From assembly GCF_025847205.1 (NCBI RefSeq), contig NZ_JAOYTH010000013.1, positions 1 through 64,000 of the forward strand: DNA of 64,000 nucleotides, given 5' to 3'. Below the pieces are notes generated by a model. It was not told the origin of the DNA, searched no databases, and saw nothing but the letters and a program-made list of their open reading frames with translations. The position numbers were made by a program, and so were the translations under genes. Position 1 is the first letter of the stretch. The number at the start of each line of letters is the position of its first letter. Below are positions 1 through 7,865 of the stretch, in pieces. The stretch is from Pararhizobium sp. YC-54 (GTDB lineage Bacteria; Pseudomonadota; Alphaproteobacteria; Rhizobiales; Rhizobiaceae).

Positions 1-278
1 CCTTCCCAAACCCGCTTGGCGACGCGCTCGACGATCTCGTCGGACACGGCGCCATGATCCTTGTGGCCCCACCAGAGCAAGACGTCGGTCTTGGCCAGCC
101 GCTCGACGCTCAAGCCATGTTCAGGCTCCTGCAATGTCGCCGTCGTCGCTTCGATGCCTGGATCGGTGTTCAGCGCCGCGGCGATCGTGTTGTGCATGCC
201 GTTCGGGTAGATGCTTCTGACCACCTCATTGGTCTGCTCATGGATATTTTCGCCCCAGACAACTGCCTTGATGGTCAT
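1..278 (-). CDS. thuA: ThuA-family trehalose utilization protein, 3' end outside window
   Basis: Only the N-terminal ~92 codons are present; the gene runs off the left edge on the minus strand. The translation begins MTIKAVVWGENIHEQTNEVV and contains the LLWWGHKDHG stretch typical of ThuA proteins (glutamine-amidotransferase-like fold). In Sinorhizobium, ThuA acts with the dehydrogenase ThuB in trehalose, maltitol and sucrose catabolism through 3-keto intermediates, and is usually co-transcribed with the thuEFGK ABC transporter. The ATG at 276-278 follows an AAGAAGGA ribosome site at a normal distance, which fixes the start. A LacI-type palindrome lies about 45 bp upstream, consistent with control by a ThuR-like repressor. 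No thuB is visible because the sequence ends. Confidence 0.85.
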   Translation of the reverse strand, partial: MTIKAVVWGENIHEQTNEVVRSIYPNGMHNTIAAALNTDPGIEATTATLQEPEHGLSVERLAKTDVLLWWGHKDHGAVSDEIVERVAKRVWE

Positions 279-320
279 AACCAATCCTTCTTTCGACGCT
301 TCTTAGATCAGCATTCGATA

Positions 321-342
321 AAATTGAAACCGCTTTCAATTT
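321..342. promoter_or_regulatory. LacI-family operator candidate upstream of thuA
   Basis: Inverted repeat with 9-bp arms AAATTGAAA / TTTCAATTT around a CCGC centre. The core (TTGAAACC..TTTCAA) matches the usual LacI/GalR-family operator shape. It sits 43-64 bp upstream of the thuA start inside the 333-bp gap (279-611) between thuA and the CBS-domain gene. thuEFGKAB operons in rhizobia are controlled by the LacI-type ThuR, so that assignment is likely but inferred. The rest of the gap holds an EcfG-type promoter (532-556) and no gene. Confidence 0.6.
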
Positions 343-531
343 CAAGCGATAGAATCCGCCCGTAGCTTTTGCAAGCGAAAATCGGTGACCGAATACCAAG
401 TCTCGCTCTGAAATTCCCTGCAAGCAGACCCAAAGGCAACAGCCGGCCTGCGATGTGACACCCTCCGCATCGGAAGCGGCTTTTCCCAAACGGCCTGCCC
501 CCTTCGACGAGACGGCGCCTCGCATGACAAT

Positions 532-556
532 GGAACATTTCCGGCCGGCGCGCGTT
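532..556 (+). promoter_or_regulatory. EcfG-dependent promoter of the CBS-domain gene
   Basis: GGAAC (532-536), 16 nt, CGTT (553-556) is a perfect match to the alphaproteobacterial general-stress sigma factor consensus GGAAC-N16/17-CGTT. It points at the gene starting at 612, giving an expected leader of about 50 nt. The sigma factor itself is encoded at 12569-13135. Confidence 0.8.
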
Positions 557-611
557 GATTCACTCACCCATCAGCAGTGGCCAAACGCGCCACACCCAAA
601 GGGAGGTTATC

Positions 612-1049
612 ATGAGAGTTAGCAGCTGCATGACCAAAGACGTTCAGATTGCCGATCCGGAGCAGACTTTGCGCGATGCCGCGCTTTCAATGGGCCGTCT
701 CGATGCCGGCTCACTGCCGGTGGGCGAGAATGACCGGCTCGTCGGCATGATCACCGATCGCGACATCGCTATCCGTGGCGTTGCCGAGGGCAAAGGACCC
801 GACGCGAAGATTCGCGATGTGATGAGCACCGACGTCAGATACTGCTTCGAGGACGACGATATCGACGATGTGCTTCACACCATGGGAGCCCTTCAAGTAC
901 GGCGCCTACCGGTGCTTAATCGTGACAAGCGGCTCGTCGGCATTATCTCGCTCGGCGATATCGCCACGAATGGGCCGGCGCCCGAAACGGGCGAGGCACT
1001 GAGCGGCATCTCGCAGCCCGGCGGCGAGCATTCGCAGATCGTTCACTGA
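612..1049 (+). CDS. CBS-domain protein, stress-controlled
   Basis: A 145-residue protein made almost entirely of a CBS-domain pair (about residues 8-62 and 72-125), with the repeated pattern V..CMT.DV....P..T and RLVGMITDRDIA / RLVGIISLGDIA. CBS pairs bind adenosyl ligands and usually regulate an enzyme or channel; no effector domain is attached, so this is a stand-alone sensor or adaptor of unknown partner. The start at 612 follows GGGAGGTT at ideal spacing; an in-frame ATG at 555 would lie inside the promoter and is rejected. The upstream EcfG-type promoter makes it a predicted member of the general stress regulon, in which small CBS proteins are common among rhizobia. The C-terminal ~20 residues are low complexity. 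Confidence 0.9.
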   Translation: MRVSSCMTKDVQIADPEQTLRDAALSMGRLDAGSLPVGENDRLVGMITDRDIAIRGVAEGKGPDAKIRDVMSTDVRYCFEDDDIDDVLHTMGALQVRRLPVLNRDKRLVGIISLGDIATNGPAPETGEALSGISQPGGEHSQIVH

Positions 1050-1122
1050 CGACTGCCGGCGGGGGTCGATTCATCAAACCCTCACACAGGGGAACCCCGG
1101 TCGCATTGTACTGACAAACCAT

Positions 1123-1149
1123 GTGGCTCGCGCCTGAAGCGCGTGCCAC
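1123..1149. terminator. Hairpin between convergent genes
   Basis: An 11-bp stem with one mismatch (GTGGCTCGCGC / GCGCGTGCCAC, loop CTGAA) lies between the CBS gene and the 3' end of the SMR transporter gene. Neither side has a strong T-run, so it may be a weak bidirectional terminator or a processed 3' end. Confidence 0.35.
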
Positions 1150-1159
1150 GTGGGCTTGG

Positions 1160-1501
1160 TTAGTGAAACGTGGACTTGGAAAAAACGTTGAGCACGACAA
1201 CCCCGGCAATGATCAATCCGAGCCCGAGAACAGCAGCAAGATCAAGCTTCTGTCCGAAGACGAAATAGCCGGCGAGCGAAATCAGGACGATGCCGAGGCC
1301 ACTCCAGATCGCATAGGCGATCCCGACAGGAATGACCCGCAGCGTATAGGACAGGAAATAGAAGGCAATCGCATAGCAGACCACCATGATCAGCGTCGGC
1401 ACCAGCCTCGTGAAATGCTGGGCGGCCTGCATGGCTGACGTGCCGAGCACTTCGAAAACGATTGCAGCAACAAGCACAGCATAGAGCATGGCGGGATTCA
1501 T
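1160..1501 (-). CDS. Small multidrug resistance (SMR/EmrE-type) transporter
   Basis: A 113-residue protein with four hydrophobic helices and the family hallmark glutamate in TM1 (AIVFEVLGTSAM), plus IPVGIAYAIWSGLGIVLI in the TM2-TM3 region as in EmrE/QacE. SMR proteins work as dual-topology dimers in the inner membrane, exchanging protons for cationic drugs such as quaternary ammonium compounds; guanidinium export (Gdx subgroup) is the other possibility, but the TM2-3 sequence looks more EmrE-like. It lies 18 bp downstream of a TetR regulator on the same strand, so the two form a likely operon and drug-inducible pair. Substrate not determinable. Confidence 0.88.
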   Translation of the reverse strand: MNPAMLYAVLVAAIVFEVLGTSAMQAAQHFTRLVPTLIMVVCYAIAFYFLSYTLRVIPVGIAYAIWSGLGIVLISLAGYFVFGQKLDLAAVLGLGLIIAGVVVLNVFSKSTFH

Positions 1502-1519
1502 CTGAAGCTCCGAGGCCGG

Positions 1520-2080
1520 TCATTGAAGAGAAAGCGCGAGCATCTGGGCCCGCATGGCCTGACGCGTCGGCTGGTCGATGTCATGGCTTTTGAGGATATC
1601 CGCCAGCCACAGGCCATCGGCGGCAAAGCGCGCCAGCAGGCATCCGGGCGAGGAATCGGTGCCGACGAATTCATCCGCATGATCCGTCACCCACAACCGC
1701 CAGCGCTCGCGCAACTGCGGCTCGGAGAGAAGCGCAATGGTCAGGACCTGCCAGCCTTGCGCATCGGCTTCGTCCGTCATTGCGAACACGCAGGACAAAT
1801 AGGCGCGGGTGAAGCGGCCGTGGGCAACCGGATCGCTACGCATCTCCAGCTCGATCGTCCGGTCGAGCTTCTCCGTCAGATCGTCGAAAAGCCCGTTCAG
1901 AAGCGCCATCTTGTTAGGAAAATGATGCAGCAACCCGCCTTTACTGACGCCTGCGGCCTGCGACACGGCGTCGAGCGTTACGCCGGCAGCACCCTGCTCG
2001 AGCGACAGGCGTGCAGCGACCTCAAGCAGTTGCTGGCGGACCAATTCCGGTTGTTTGCGGCGGTGGTGGGCGATTGACAT
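1520..2080 (-). CDS. TetR/AcrR-family repressor of the SMR pump
   Basis: A 186-residue regulator. Its N-terminal helix-turn-helix (about residues 15-60) reads RQQLLEVAARLSLEQG..VTLDAVSQAAGVSKGGLLHHF, a clear TetR DNA-binding domain; the C-terminal ligand domain is of the TetR_C type common in regulators of small efflux pumps. The start at 2078-2080 is the first ATG. It precedes the SMR gene by 18 bp, and an inverted repeat (2094-2107) sits 14 bp upstream of its own start, indicating autorepression together with the pump. Confidence 0.9.
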   Translation of the reverse strand: MSIAHHRRKQPELVRQQLLEVAARLSLEQGAAGVTLDAVSQAAGVSKGGLLHHFPNKMALLNGLFDDLTEKLDRTIELEMRSDPVAHGRFTRAYLSCVFAMTDEADAQGWQVLTIALLSEPQLRERWRLWVTDHADEFVGTDSSPGCLLARFAADGLWLADILKSHDIDQPTRQAMRAQMLALSLQ

Positions 2081-2093
2081 GGAGCTATAAGAT

Positions 2094-2107
2094 ACCGTCT
2101 GGACGGT
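2094..2107. promoter_or_regulatory. TetR operator candidate
   Basis: Inverted repeat ACCGTC-TG-GACGGT immediately upstream of the tetR-SMR pair. This matches operators commonly seen before TetR-controlled efflux genes in Proteobacteria. Its position would block transcription initiation of the operon. Confidence 0.65.
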
Positions 2108-2231
2108 TTGTCAAGATAATTCGAATTCCCTGCCACCGGCGCGATCAATCGACGCAACCCTTGTCACCCGGTGAAAAACGCTTGGAATGGCTTGGCGCGG
2201 CACGCTAGAAGTGACGGCAATCAGGAAAGCG

Positions 2232-2630
2232 ATGATGACGGACGGCCAGACGGAAACACTCTACAACGCGATCGGCGGCGACGGCGCGGTGCGGGCGCTC
2301 ACCCGCCGTTTCTACGAATTGATGGATGAGCTGCCGCAAGCCGCCCTCTGCCGGGCGTTGCATCCGGCCGATCTGTCCGGCAGTGAAGAGAAATTCTATG
2401 AATATCTGACCGACTGGCTCGGCGGACCGCCGCTCTATACCGACAAGCGCGGCCATCCGCGCCTCAGAAGCCGCCATTTTGGCGCGGCGATCGGAGCACA
2501 GGAACGCGACGAGTGGCTGCTTTGCTTTAGCCAAGCACTGGAAGAGACCGTGTCGCATCCGCAATTGCGGTCGATCATTCTGGAGCCGGTGACACGGCTT
2601 GCCCATCACATGCAGAACAAGGACGAATAG
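2232..2630 (+). CDS. Group II truncated hemoglobin
   Basis: A 132-residue globin of the 2-over-2 fold. Visible features are TLYNAIGG near the N-terminus, the CD-region tyrosine, the SGSEEKFYEYLTDWLGGP helix E segment, and GHPRLRSRHF, whose histidine is the proximal heme ligand in group II proteins. Such globins bind O2 or NO and are linked to NO or peroxide detoxification and low-oxygen metabolism. An AGGAAAG site just upstream of 2232 supports that start; an ATG at 2187 lacks one. The following DUF423 gene begins 2 bp after the stop, indicating co-transcription. Confidence 0.88.
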   Translation: MMTDGQTETLYNAIGGDGAVRALTRRFYELMDELPQAALCRALHPADLSGSEEKFYEYLTDWLGGPPLYTDKRGHPRLRSRHFGAAIGAQERDEWLLCFSQALEETVSHPQLRSIILEPVTRLAHHMQNKDE

Positions 2631-2632
2631 AC

Positions 2633-3001
2633 ATGCAGAGCGGGCAGTTTCGGCCGGTTACCCTTTTCATTGCCGGCTTGATGGGCCTGTTCGGCATCAT
2701 CAGTGCCGCCGCCGCGTCGCATGGAGCCGATCCGCGCCTGCTGGGTGGCGCCTCGGCAATGTGCCTGGCGCATGCCCCTGCCCTCATCGCCCTTTATGCC
2801 GCCTGGCCAACGATGCGCACGGCAGCGATCGCGGCACTGCTCATGTCAGCGGGAACGGCCCTGTTCGCCGCAGACCTGACGGCACGGCATTTCCTTGGCC
2901 ACGGATTATTCCCGATGTCGGCACCCACCGGTGGCGTGTTGATGATGCTCGGCTGGCTTTCGGTCGCTGCCGGCGCATTCTTCATGCGCAAGGAAAACTA
3001 G
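2633..3001 (+). CDS. DUF423 small integral membrane protein
   Basis: A 122-residue protein with four predicted membrane helices (about residues 9-27, 40-60, 64-84 and 98-117). The C-terminal pattern with PTGGVLMMLGWLSVAAGA and the HG motif after TM1 fit the DUF423 family (YgdD-like). Its biochemical function is unknown in the family. It starts 2 bp after the hemoglobin gene and is probably translationally coupled to it. Confidence 0.78.
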   Translation: MQSGQFRPVTLFIAGLMGLFGIISAAAASHGADPRLLGGASAMCLAHAPALIALYAAWPTMRTAAIAALLMSAGTALFAADLTARHFLGHGLFPMSAPTGGVLMMLGWLSVAAGAFFMRKEN

Positions 3002-3118
3002 GCGAACCGGCGATTTCGCAAGGCTTGAATCGCGGTTCTTCCAGACGTTTTCAAACGCCGTTTCGTGGCCGGTCGCGCTCCTGAACCTGTTTCACGGCGA
3101 AATGTCTACCGGCAACTC

Positions 3119-3382
3119 TCAAGCCCGGTCTTTGGCCGGTGCTGCAGCGGCAGCGCCGGACGGGAACGGCAGAATATTGTCTCTCGGCTCAGGCGCAAGC
3201 CCCGGGCGGGCCGGCGGACGCACCTGCCAGGCCGGAAATTCCGTGACGTTCGGATTGTCTTCAGCCATGCGCGCACGGCGTGACAGAAGTTCGTACAGTT
3301 CGGGAACCAGCCCATCGCCGAACTGCGCGGCCAGCTTATGCAGTCCGATCATCATGAACTGATCGGGACGCTCGTTGCTCAT
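3119..3382 (-). CDS. Small conserved-type protein, function unknown
   Basis: An 87-residue protein beginning MSNERPDQFMMIGLHKLAAQ. The N-terminal half is predicted helical (GDGLVPELYELLSRRARMAE) and the C-terminal half is proline/alanine-rich and probably disordered. I do not recognise a named domain. Start choice: the ATG at 3380-3382 has GGAG about 7 nt upstream; ATGs at 3388 and 3394 lie on or beside that site. It sits just downstream of the DUF2325 gene on the same strand, with a 59-bp gap, and is likely co-transcribed. Confidence 0.6.
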   Translation of the reverse strand: MSNERPDQFMMIGLHKLAAQFGDGLVPELYELLSRRARMAEDNPNVTEFPAWQVRPPARPGLAPEPRDNILPFPSGAAAAAPAKDRA

Positions 3383-3441
3383 TGTCATCTCCATTGGAAA
3401 CCGGCAGCAAAAATGCGCCGGACATCGGCCCTGACTGCAGA

Positions 3442-3861
3442 TCAACCGGCGTTGCTGCGGCTCGCCTTCAGATCCAGGAAAGCGCGCTCCAGGCTCGACT
3501 TGCTGCCGTTGCGCAGGGGCACGAAGGCCTTGCCCCACTTCTTGCAGCCGGTTTTTACCCGCAGGCACGCATCATGGCTGATACAGTCGATCGGGCAGAA
3601 AACGCAGTCGACCGAGGGCAGGATATTGTCGATGCGGGAAACCGCCTCGCGCAGCCCGCCGTCATGATGGATCAGTTCGGCGCCATGCGAGCTGGCGATC
3701 TGGCGCAGATGCGCCACCTGGCAATCGCGGCCGCCGACATAGAGGAAGCTGCGGCCTTCCAGCCGGGTTTCCTGCGTCTTGGCAGAACCCGAGGCATTGC
3801 GTGTTTCTGCCTCCCGGCTCTGCTTCTGCTTCGGCTTGAGCTGATGCCGTTTGTCACCCAT
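3442..3861 (-). CDS. DUF2325 domain protein
   Basis: A 139-residue protein with a basic, lysine-rich N-terminal tail (residues 1-35) followed by a DUF2325 domain: FLYVGGRDCQVAHLRQIA, LIHHDGGL, then VFCPIDCISHDACLRVKTGC and WGKAFVPLR. The conserved cysteines suggest metal or redox chemistry, but the family function is not established. It is transcribed away from tonB across a 175-bp AT-rich gap (3862-4036) that contains an imperfect ATGA..TCAT repeat (3948-3964) and probably its promoter. Confidence 0.8.
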   Translation of the reverse strand: MGDKRHQLKPKQKQSREAETRNASGSAKTQETRLEGRSFLYVGGRDCQVAHLRQIASSHGAELIHHDGGLREAVSRIDNILPSVDCVFCPIDCISHDACLRVKTGCKKWGKAFVPLRNGSKSSLERAFLDLKASRSNAG

Positions 3862-4036
3862 GTCAGTCTCCGCGTGTTTCGGAATCGGCCGTTCGGCTGA
3901 TCGTGCGGGAACCCTATTTAACTTGATAAAAAGAGTAAAGTATAAACATGAGTTTTTTTATCATATTTTATGCGGGCGTTTTGCCGCAGTATTTAACAAG
4001 CGGCGCACGCCCGTATTGTGCAGGACAAACCGGGCT

Positions 4037-4951
4037 CTAACGACCGAACTGAAGCGGGATGACGAAGGGCCAGCTGCTGCGATTGGCAGCCTGCGGAATT
4101 TTGGGGAAAGGCTCCGCCTTCTGCACTGCGCTCACTGCGGCGTCATCGAGAACCGGCGATCCCGATCCCTTGACGATCCGGACACCGGAGACACCGCCAC
4201 CAGCAGATATGATGAAGCTCACCGTCACCGTTCCGCTCAGCCCCGCACGATCCGCCGATTTGGGGTAGCGGAAATGCCGCTGCACTTTCGAGCGGACCTT
4301 GCCCTTGTAGTTGCTTTCCGCCGCATTTCCGAAGGCCTGTGCGACCTTGCCCTTCTTGCCGGTACTTGCTGTGGCGACGGCGCCTTCTACACCGTCGGCC
4401 TGACCTTTCGTCACGGTCTCGACCTGCTTGCCGGCATCGCCGGCCTTCTTGCGGACCGGCTTCTTCTTCGGTTTTTCCTTGTCCGGTTCCTTCTTCGGCT
4501 CCGGCTTCTTTTCAGGTTCGGGCTTTATCTCCGGCTTTTCCTCCGGAACGACGGTTTCAACCGGCGCAACGGTTGCCGTGATCTCCGGCTGCCCGGTGGT
4601 AACCGGCGGCATTTCCTCGGCTGGAAGAACCACATCGGCTTGCGTGGGGACGATGTCCGCGGGCGTCTCGGCAGTCACTTCGGACTGGACGGGCGGTATC
4701 TCCGCCACTTCCATCGGCTCCGGCGCCACTTCCTGCGGCTCCTCCTCCTCCGGCTCGATCGCTTCCGTGGGATCGCCCGCCAGCACGGTCTCTTCGAAGG
4801 CGTTGCCGAGAACGGCGATTTCCATGGCTTCGCCGCCCGCGACCTGCTCCTGCTCTACCGGCTTTTCGTTCGGCTCGAACAGTTGCGTCGCCCCTGCATG
4901 CGCAAGCAGCGAGAGGAGGATCGCCCCGGTCCATTTGATCGTATTGTTCAT
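4037..4951 (-). CDS. tonB: TonB-family energy transducer
   Basis: About 304 residues in three parts: a short N-terminal membrane anchor (TIKWTGAILLSLLAHAGATQLF), a long periplasmic spacer rich in Pro, Glu and Lys (about residues 45-205), and a C-terminal TonB domain (KVQRHFRYPKSADRAGLSGTV..., VKGSGSPVLDDAAVSAV). TonB couples the inner-membrane proton gradient, via ExbBD, to outer-membrane receptors for iron complexes or heme. The ATG at 4949-4951 directly follows a GTG that could also serve. The heme transport genes lie just to the right on the opposite strand, as in other rhizobia. No exbBD or receptor gene is present in the window. Confidence 0.88.
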   Translation of the reverse strand: MNNTIKWTGAILLSLLAHAGATQLFEPNEKPVEQEQVAGGEAMEIAVLGNAFEETVLAGDPTEAIEPEEEEPQEVAPEPMEVAEIPPVQSEVTAETPADIVPTQADVVLPAEEMPPVTTGQPEITATVAPVETVVPEEKPEIKPEPEKKPEPKKEPDKEKPKKKPVRKKAGDAGKQVETVTKGQADGVEGAVATASTGKKGKVAQAFGNAAESNYKGKVRSKVQRHFRYPKSADRAGLSGTVTVSFIISAGGGVSGVRIVKGSGSPVLDDAAVSAVQKAEPFPKIPQAANRSSWPFVIPLQFGR

Positions 4952-4976
4952 CACAGATACCGATGCGAAATCCGCA

Positions 4977-5414
4977 TCAGCCCTTCAACTCGACAGCCGA
5001 CCTGGAGCCGGTCTTCAGCGCCTTCATGCAGGCGTCCTTGGCAACACCGTCGCCGCTGCAAACCGGAGCATCATTGATCAAAAGGCTCTTCACAGCCTCG
5101 CATTTTGTTCCCGGCAGATCGAACTGCCGAACCTTTGTCTTGCCCGCCGGCAGATCGCGGAAATCGAGAACGGCCATCCGCTCGACCAGGCCTTTTCCAT
5201 CAAAAAGCACGAATTCGAAGGAGACCTTTGACAGCGCTTGCGGCAGTTCGTTTGCCGCGACAAATGTCAACTTGCAGCCTTTTTCGGATGGAGTGAGATC
5301 GTTGATCTCGATCGACAAATTGCCGGACGTCCCGGCATCCTGCGCCAATGCCGCCGTGCCCGAACAGAAGACAGCCAGAAGCGCCAAAGGCGGCAGACGA
5401 ACAAATTTCATCAT
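4977..5414 (-). CDS. Secreted protein of unknown function upstream of tonB
   Basis: A 145-residue protein with a clear Sec signal peptide (MMKFVRLPPLALLAVFCSGTAALA, cleavage probably after ALA). The mature part is beta-rich with four cysteines, plausibly in two disulfides (GCKLTF, GTKCEAV, APVCSGD, KDACMK). I do not recognise a domain. It ends about 25 bp before tonB on the same strand, so they likely form one transcript. Its position in a heme/iron locus suggests, but does not prove, a periplasmic role in iron acquisition. Confidence 0.75.
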   Translation of the reverse strand: MMKFVRLPPLALLAVFCSGTAALAQDAGTSGNLSIEINDLTPSEKGCKLTFVAANELPQALSKVSFEFVLFDGKGLVERMAVLDFRDLPAGKTKVRQFDLPGTKCEAVKSLLINDAPVCSGDGVAKDACMKALKTGSRSAVELKG

Positions 5415-5661
5415 AGTCTATCCATTCTCTAAAGGGCGGTGGCGCAGCAAAGGGTGGTGGCGCAGCGCCGGAGAAATCAGCCCGCATGACCCGCCCCAGA
5501 CGCAACGCATTTCAGCCCTGCAGTTAAACTGGACTACAAAAATCCAGTATTGCGTCCATAATAAAAGATGAGTAATGAAGTCAAGATACTAATCGCAGTG
5601 ACCCGGCTCAAGAAGGGGAGAAACCCCTGTTTTCGGCCGCCATGATCAGGACCGGAAGCCT
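5415..5661. other. Divergent promoter region between the tonB unit and the hmu operon
   Basis: A 247-bp gap between the leftward tonB unit and the rightward heme operon. It holds an 11-bp direct repeat GGTGGCGCAGC and an AT-rich block with a 6-bp inverted repeat ACTGGA-N9-TCCAGT (5528-5548). Iron regulation by Irr or RirA would be expected here, but I do not see a clean match to their consensus sites. Confidence 0.4.
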
Positions 5662-5835
5662 GTGACACCGAATGAACCAGACGCCGTGCCGGTCGCTTTG
5701 CCGGTAGGCCAGACGCAGCGCATCTTTGAAAGCCACGAGCTTTTTCGCGGCGGAAACGAAATCCTGATCACCCATGAAGGCGCGATCTACCGCATGAAGA
5801 TCACCCGTCAGGGCAAACTTATTCTGAACAAATAG
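5662..5835 (+). CDS. hmuP: HemP/HmuP family small protein
   Basis: A 57-residue protein whose C-terminal half carries the HemP pattern: LFRGGNEILITHEGAIYRMK followed by ITRQGKLILNK. In Sinorhizobium and Bradyrhizobium HmuP is needed for expression of the outer-membrane heme receptor gene and acts with Irr as a positive regulator. The only in-frame start after the upstream stop is GTG at 5662, with GGAAG a few bases upstream; an ATG at 5672 is out of frame. It lies 9 bp before hmuS, so it is the first gene of the hmu operon. Confidence 0.85.
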   Translation: MTPNEPDAVPVALPVGQTQRIFESHELFRGGNEILITHEGAIYRMKITRQGKLILNK

Positions 5836-5844
5836 GCCAGACAC

Positions 5845-6903
5845 ATGACACAAACATCCCGCCCGACCCCGTCCGAAATCCGCGCCTACCGGGCTGCCAA
5901 TCCGAAGATGCGCGAGCGCGACATCGCCGCTCAGCTTGGCATTTCGGAAGCAGCACTCGTTGCCGCCGAATGCGGCCTGACCAGCATTCGGATCGATGGC
6001 AGCGCCAACCGTTTTCTGGAACGGGCAGCGGAACTTGGAGAAGTGATGGCGCTGACCCGCAACGAAAGCGCGGTTCATGAGAAGATTGGTGTCTTCGAGA
6101 ACATCACCCCCGGCAAACATGCCTCGATCGTGCTCGGCGAGAATATCGATCTGCGTATCTTCCCGGGCACCTGGGCACATGGCTTTGCCGTGACCAAGAC
6201 CGATGGCGACGACGTGCGCCGCAGCCTGCAGTTCTTCGACAGGCAGGGGACCGCCGTTCACAAGGTGCACCTGCGCCCGGCCTCCAGTCTTGACGCCTAT
6301 CACAGCATCGTCGAAGCGTTCCGCCTCGACGATCAGTCACAGGAATTTGTCCCCGAGATAAAGATCGAGAGCATCGCCGATGGCGAAACCGCATCGGTCG
6401 ATGTCCCGGCGCTGCGCGACGAGTGGAGCAAGATGACCGATACGCACCAGTTCCATGGACTGCTGCGCAAACTGAAGCTTAGCCGGCGCCAGGCATTGCA
6501 ATCGGTCGGCGAGGATTTCGCCTGGAAACTGCAGCCCGAAGCCGTCGAAGACATGCTGCGCGGCGCGGCGAAGATCGAGGTGCCGATCATGTGCTTCGTC
6601 GGCAATCACGGCATCATCCAGATCCATTCCGGACCGGTTGCCAATATCCAGACGATGGGTCCCTGGCTCAACATCATGGACCCGACCTTGCATCTGCACC
6701 TGCGCAGCGATCACCTCGCCGAAATCTGGGCGGTTCGCAAGCCGACCGCCGACGGCCACGTGACCTCGCTGGAAGCACTCGACGCCAGGGGCGAAATGGT
6801 CATCCAGTTCTTCGGCAAGCGCAAGGAAGGTTTTGCTGAGCGGGAGGAATGGCGCGCCATCATGGAAAACCTCGCCCGGCTCGATATCACTGAAGCTGCC
6901 TGA
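5845..6903 (+). CDS. hmuS: Heme-degrading/heme-transfer protein HmuS
   Basis: A 352-residue cytoplasmic protein of the HemS/HmuS family, built from two structural repeats, each about 170 residues. The N-terminal EIRAYRAANPKMRERDIAAQLGISEAAL segment is the conserved family start; HEKIGVFENI and the FVGNHGIIQIHSGPV region are characteristic. HmuS receives heme delivered by HmuTUV and passes it on or releases its iron. It is the second gene of hmuPSTUV, with short spacing to both neighbours. Confidence 0.93.
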   Translation: MTQTSRPTPSEIRAYRAANPKMRERDIAAQLGISEAALVAAECGLTSIRIDGSANRFLERAAELGEVMALTRNESAVHEKIGVFENITPGKHASIVLGENIDLRIFPGTWAHGFAVTKTDGDDVRRSLQFFDRQGTAVHKVHLRPASSLDAYHSIVEAFRLDDQSQEFVPEIKIESIADGETASVDVPALRDEWSKMTDTHQFHGLLRKLKLSRRQALQSVGEDFAWKLQPEAVEDMLRGAAKIEVPIMCFVGNHGIIQIHSGPVANIQTMGPWLNIMDPTLHLHLRSDHLAEIWAVRKPTADGHVTSLEALDARGEMVIQFFGKRKEGFAEREEWRAIMENLARLDITEAA

Positions 6904-6914
6904 AGGACCCGGTG

Positions 6915-7865
6915 ATGAACGCTCCCTATGATTTCAACCGGCTGCGGTCCTGGGAACTGGCCCTGGCGATCTTCGCGGTGTCGACCCCCTTCGTGCTGCC
7001 GGCCACCCTGCCGGACGGCGCGTCCTTCGTTCGTGCGGCTGTCGCACAGGAAATACAGAAGGCCGACACCTCCCGGCTCGTTTCCGTTGGCGGCGCCATC
7101 ACCGAGATCATCTATGCACTCGGCGAAGAAGGAAAGCTCGTCGGCCGCGACTCGACCAGCCTTTATCCGGAAGCGGCAACCAAGCTTCCCGATGTCGGCT
7201 ACATGCGGCAATTGTCGCCGGAAGGCGTGATCGCCATCAATCCGAGCGCCATCATCGCCGTCGAAGGCAGCGGCCCGGCCGAAACGCTTGCGGTTCTGAA
7301 AGACGCCAACATCCCCTTCCAGACCGTTGCGGAAACCTACGATCGCGACGGCATTCTGTCGAAGATCCGCGCGGTCGGCGATTTCCTCGGCGTGCCTGAA
7401 AAGGCATCCGTCCTTTCCGAAAAGGTCAAGGCCGACCTCGACGCCGCCGTCACGGATGCCGCCAAACGCCCGGAAAGCGAACGCAAGCGCGTGATCTTTA
7501 TCCTGAGCACCCAGGGCGGAAAGATCATGGCCTCCGGCACCGGCACGGCCGCCGACGGCATCATCGCACTTTCCGGCGCCGTCAACGCCACCGGCACATT
7601 CCAAGGCTACAAGCCGCTGACCGACGAGGCGATCATCGAAGCCAAACCCGATGTCGTCTTGATGATGACCCGAAGCGGCGGCCATGCTGCAAGCGACGAT
7701 GAACTCTTTGCCCATCCGGCGCTTAGCCTGACCCTGGCGGCAAAGACCAGGACGGTTATCCGCATGGATGGCCTGCATATGCTGGGCTTCGGGCCGCGCA
7801 CAGCAAGCACGGTGCGCGAACTCAACGCCGCCATCTACGGAAAAAAGCCGAATGCATCGCAGTGA
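6915..7865 (+). CDS. hmuT: Periplasmic heme-binding protein HmuT
   Basis: About 316 residues: an N-terminal signal region (ELALAIFAVSTPFVLPATLPDG..VRAAVAQ), then a class III periplasmic binding fold beginning RLVSVGGAITEIIYALGE, with GRDSTSLYPEAATKLPDVGYMRQLSPEGV, the region carrying the heme-ligand tyrosine in the family. It delivers heme to HmuUV. The ATG at 6915 follows AAGGA; a GTG at 6912 is less likely. The 3' end overlaps hmuU by 14 bp. Confidence 0.92.
   Translation: MNAPYDFNRLRSWELALAIFAVSTPFVLPATLPDGASFVRAAVAQEIQKADTSRLVSVGGAITEIIYALGEEGKLVGRDSTSLYPEAATKLPDVGYMRQLSPEGVIAINPSAIIAVEGSGPAETLAVLKDANIPFQTVAETYDRDGILSKIRAVGDFLGVPEKASVLSEKVKADLDAAVTDAAKRPESERKRVIFILSTQGGKIMASGTGTAADGIIALSGAVNATGTFQGYKPLTDEAIIEAKPDVVLMMTRSGGHAASDDELFAHPALSLTLAAKTRTVIRMDGLHMLGFGPRTASTVRELNAAIYGKKPNASQ

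Noticed and set aside
3916..3990. FNR/FixK-like box in the AT-rich gap before the DUF2325 gene
   Set aside because: A TTGAT half-site is present but the matching ATCAA half-site at 4-nt spacing is not.
3851..5077. 408-codon open frame on the plus strand
   Set aside because: It lies antisense to tonB, its composition is Arg/Leu-rich as expected for a shadow frame, and it has no recognisable domain or ribosome site.
5520..5560. Irr or RirA iron box before the hmu operon
   Set aside because: The only inverted repeat (ACTGGA-N9-TCCAGT) does not match the known consensus of either regulator.
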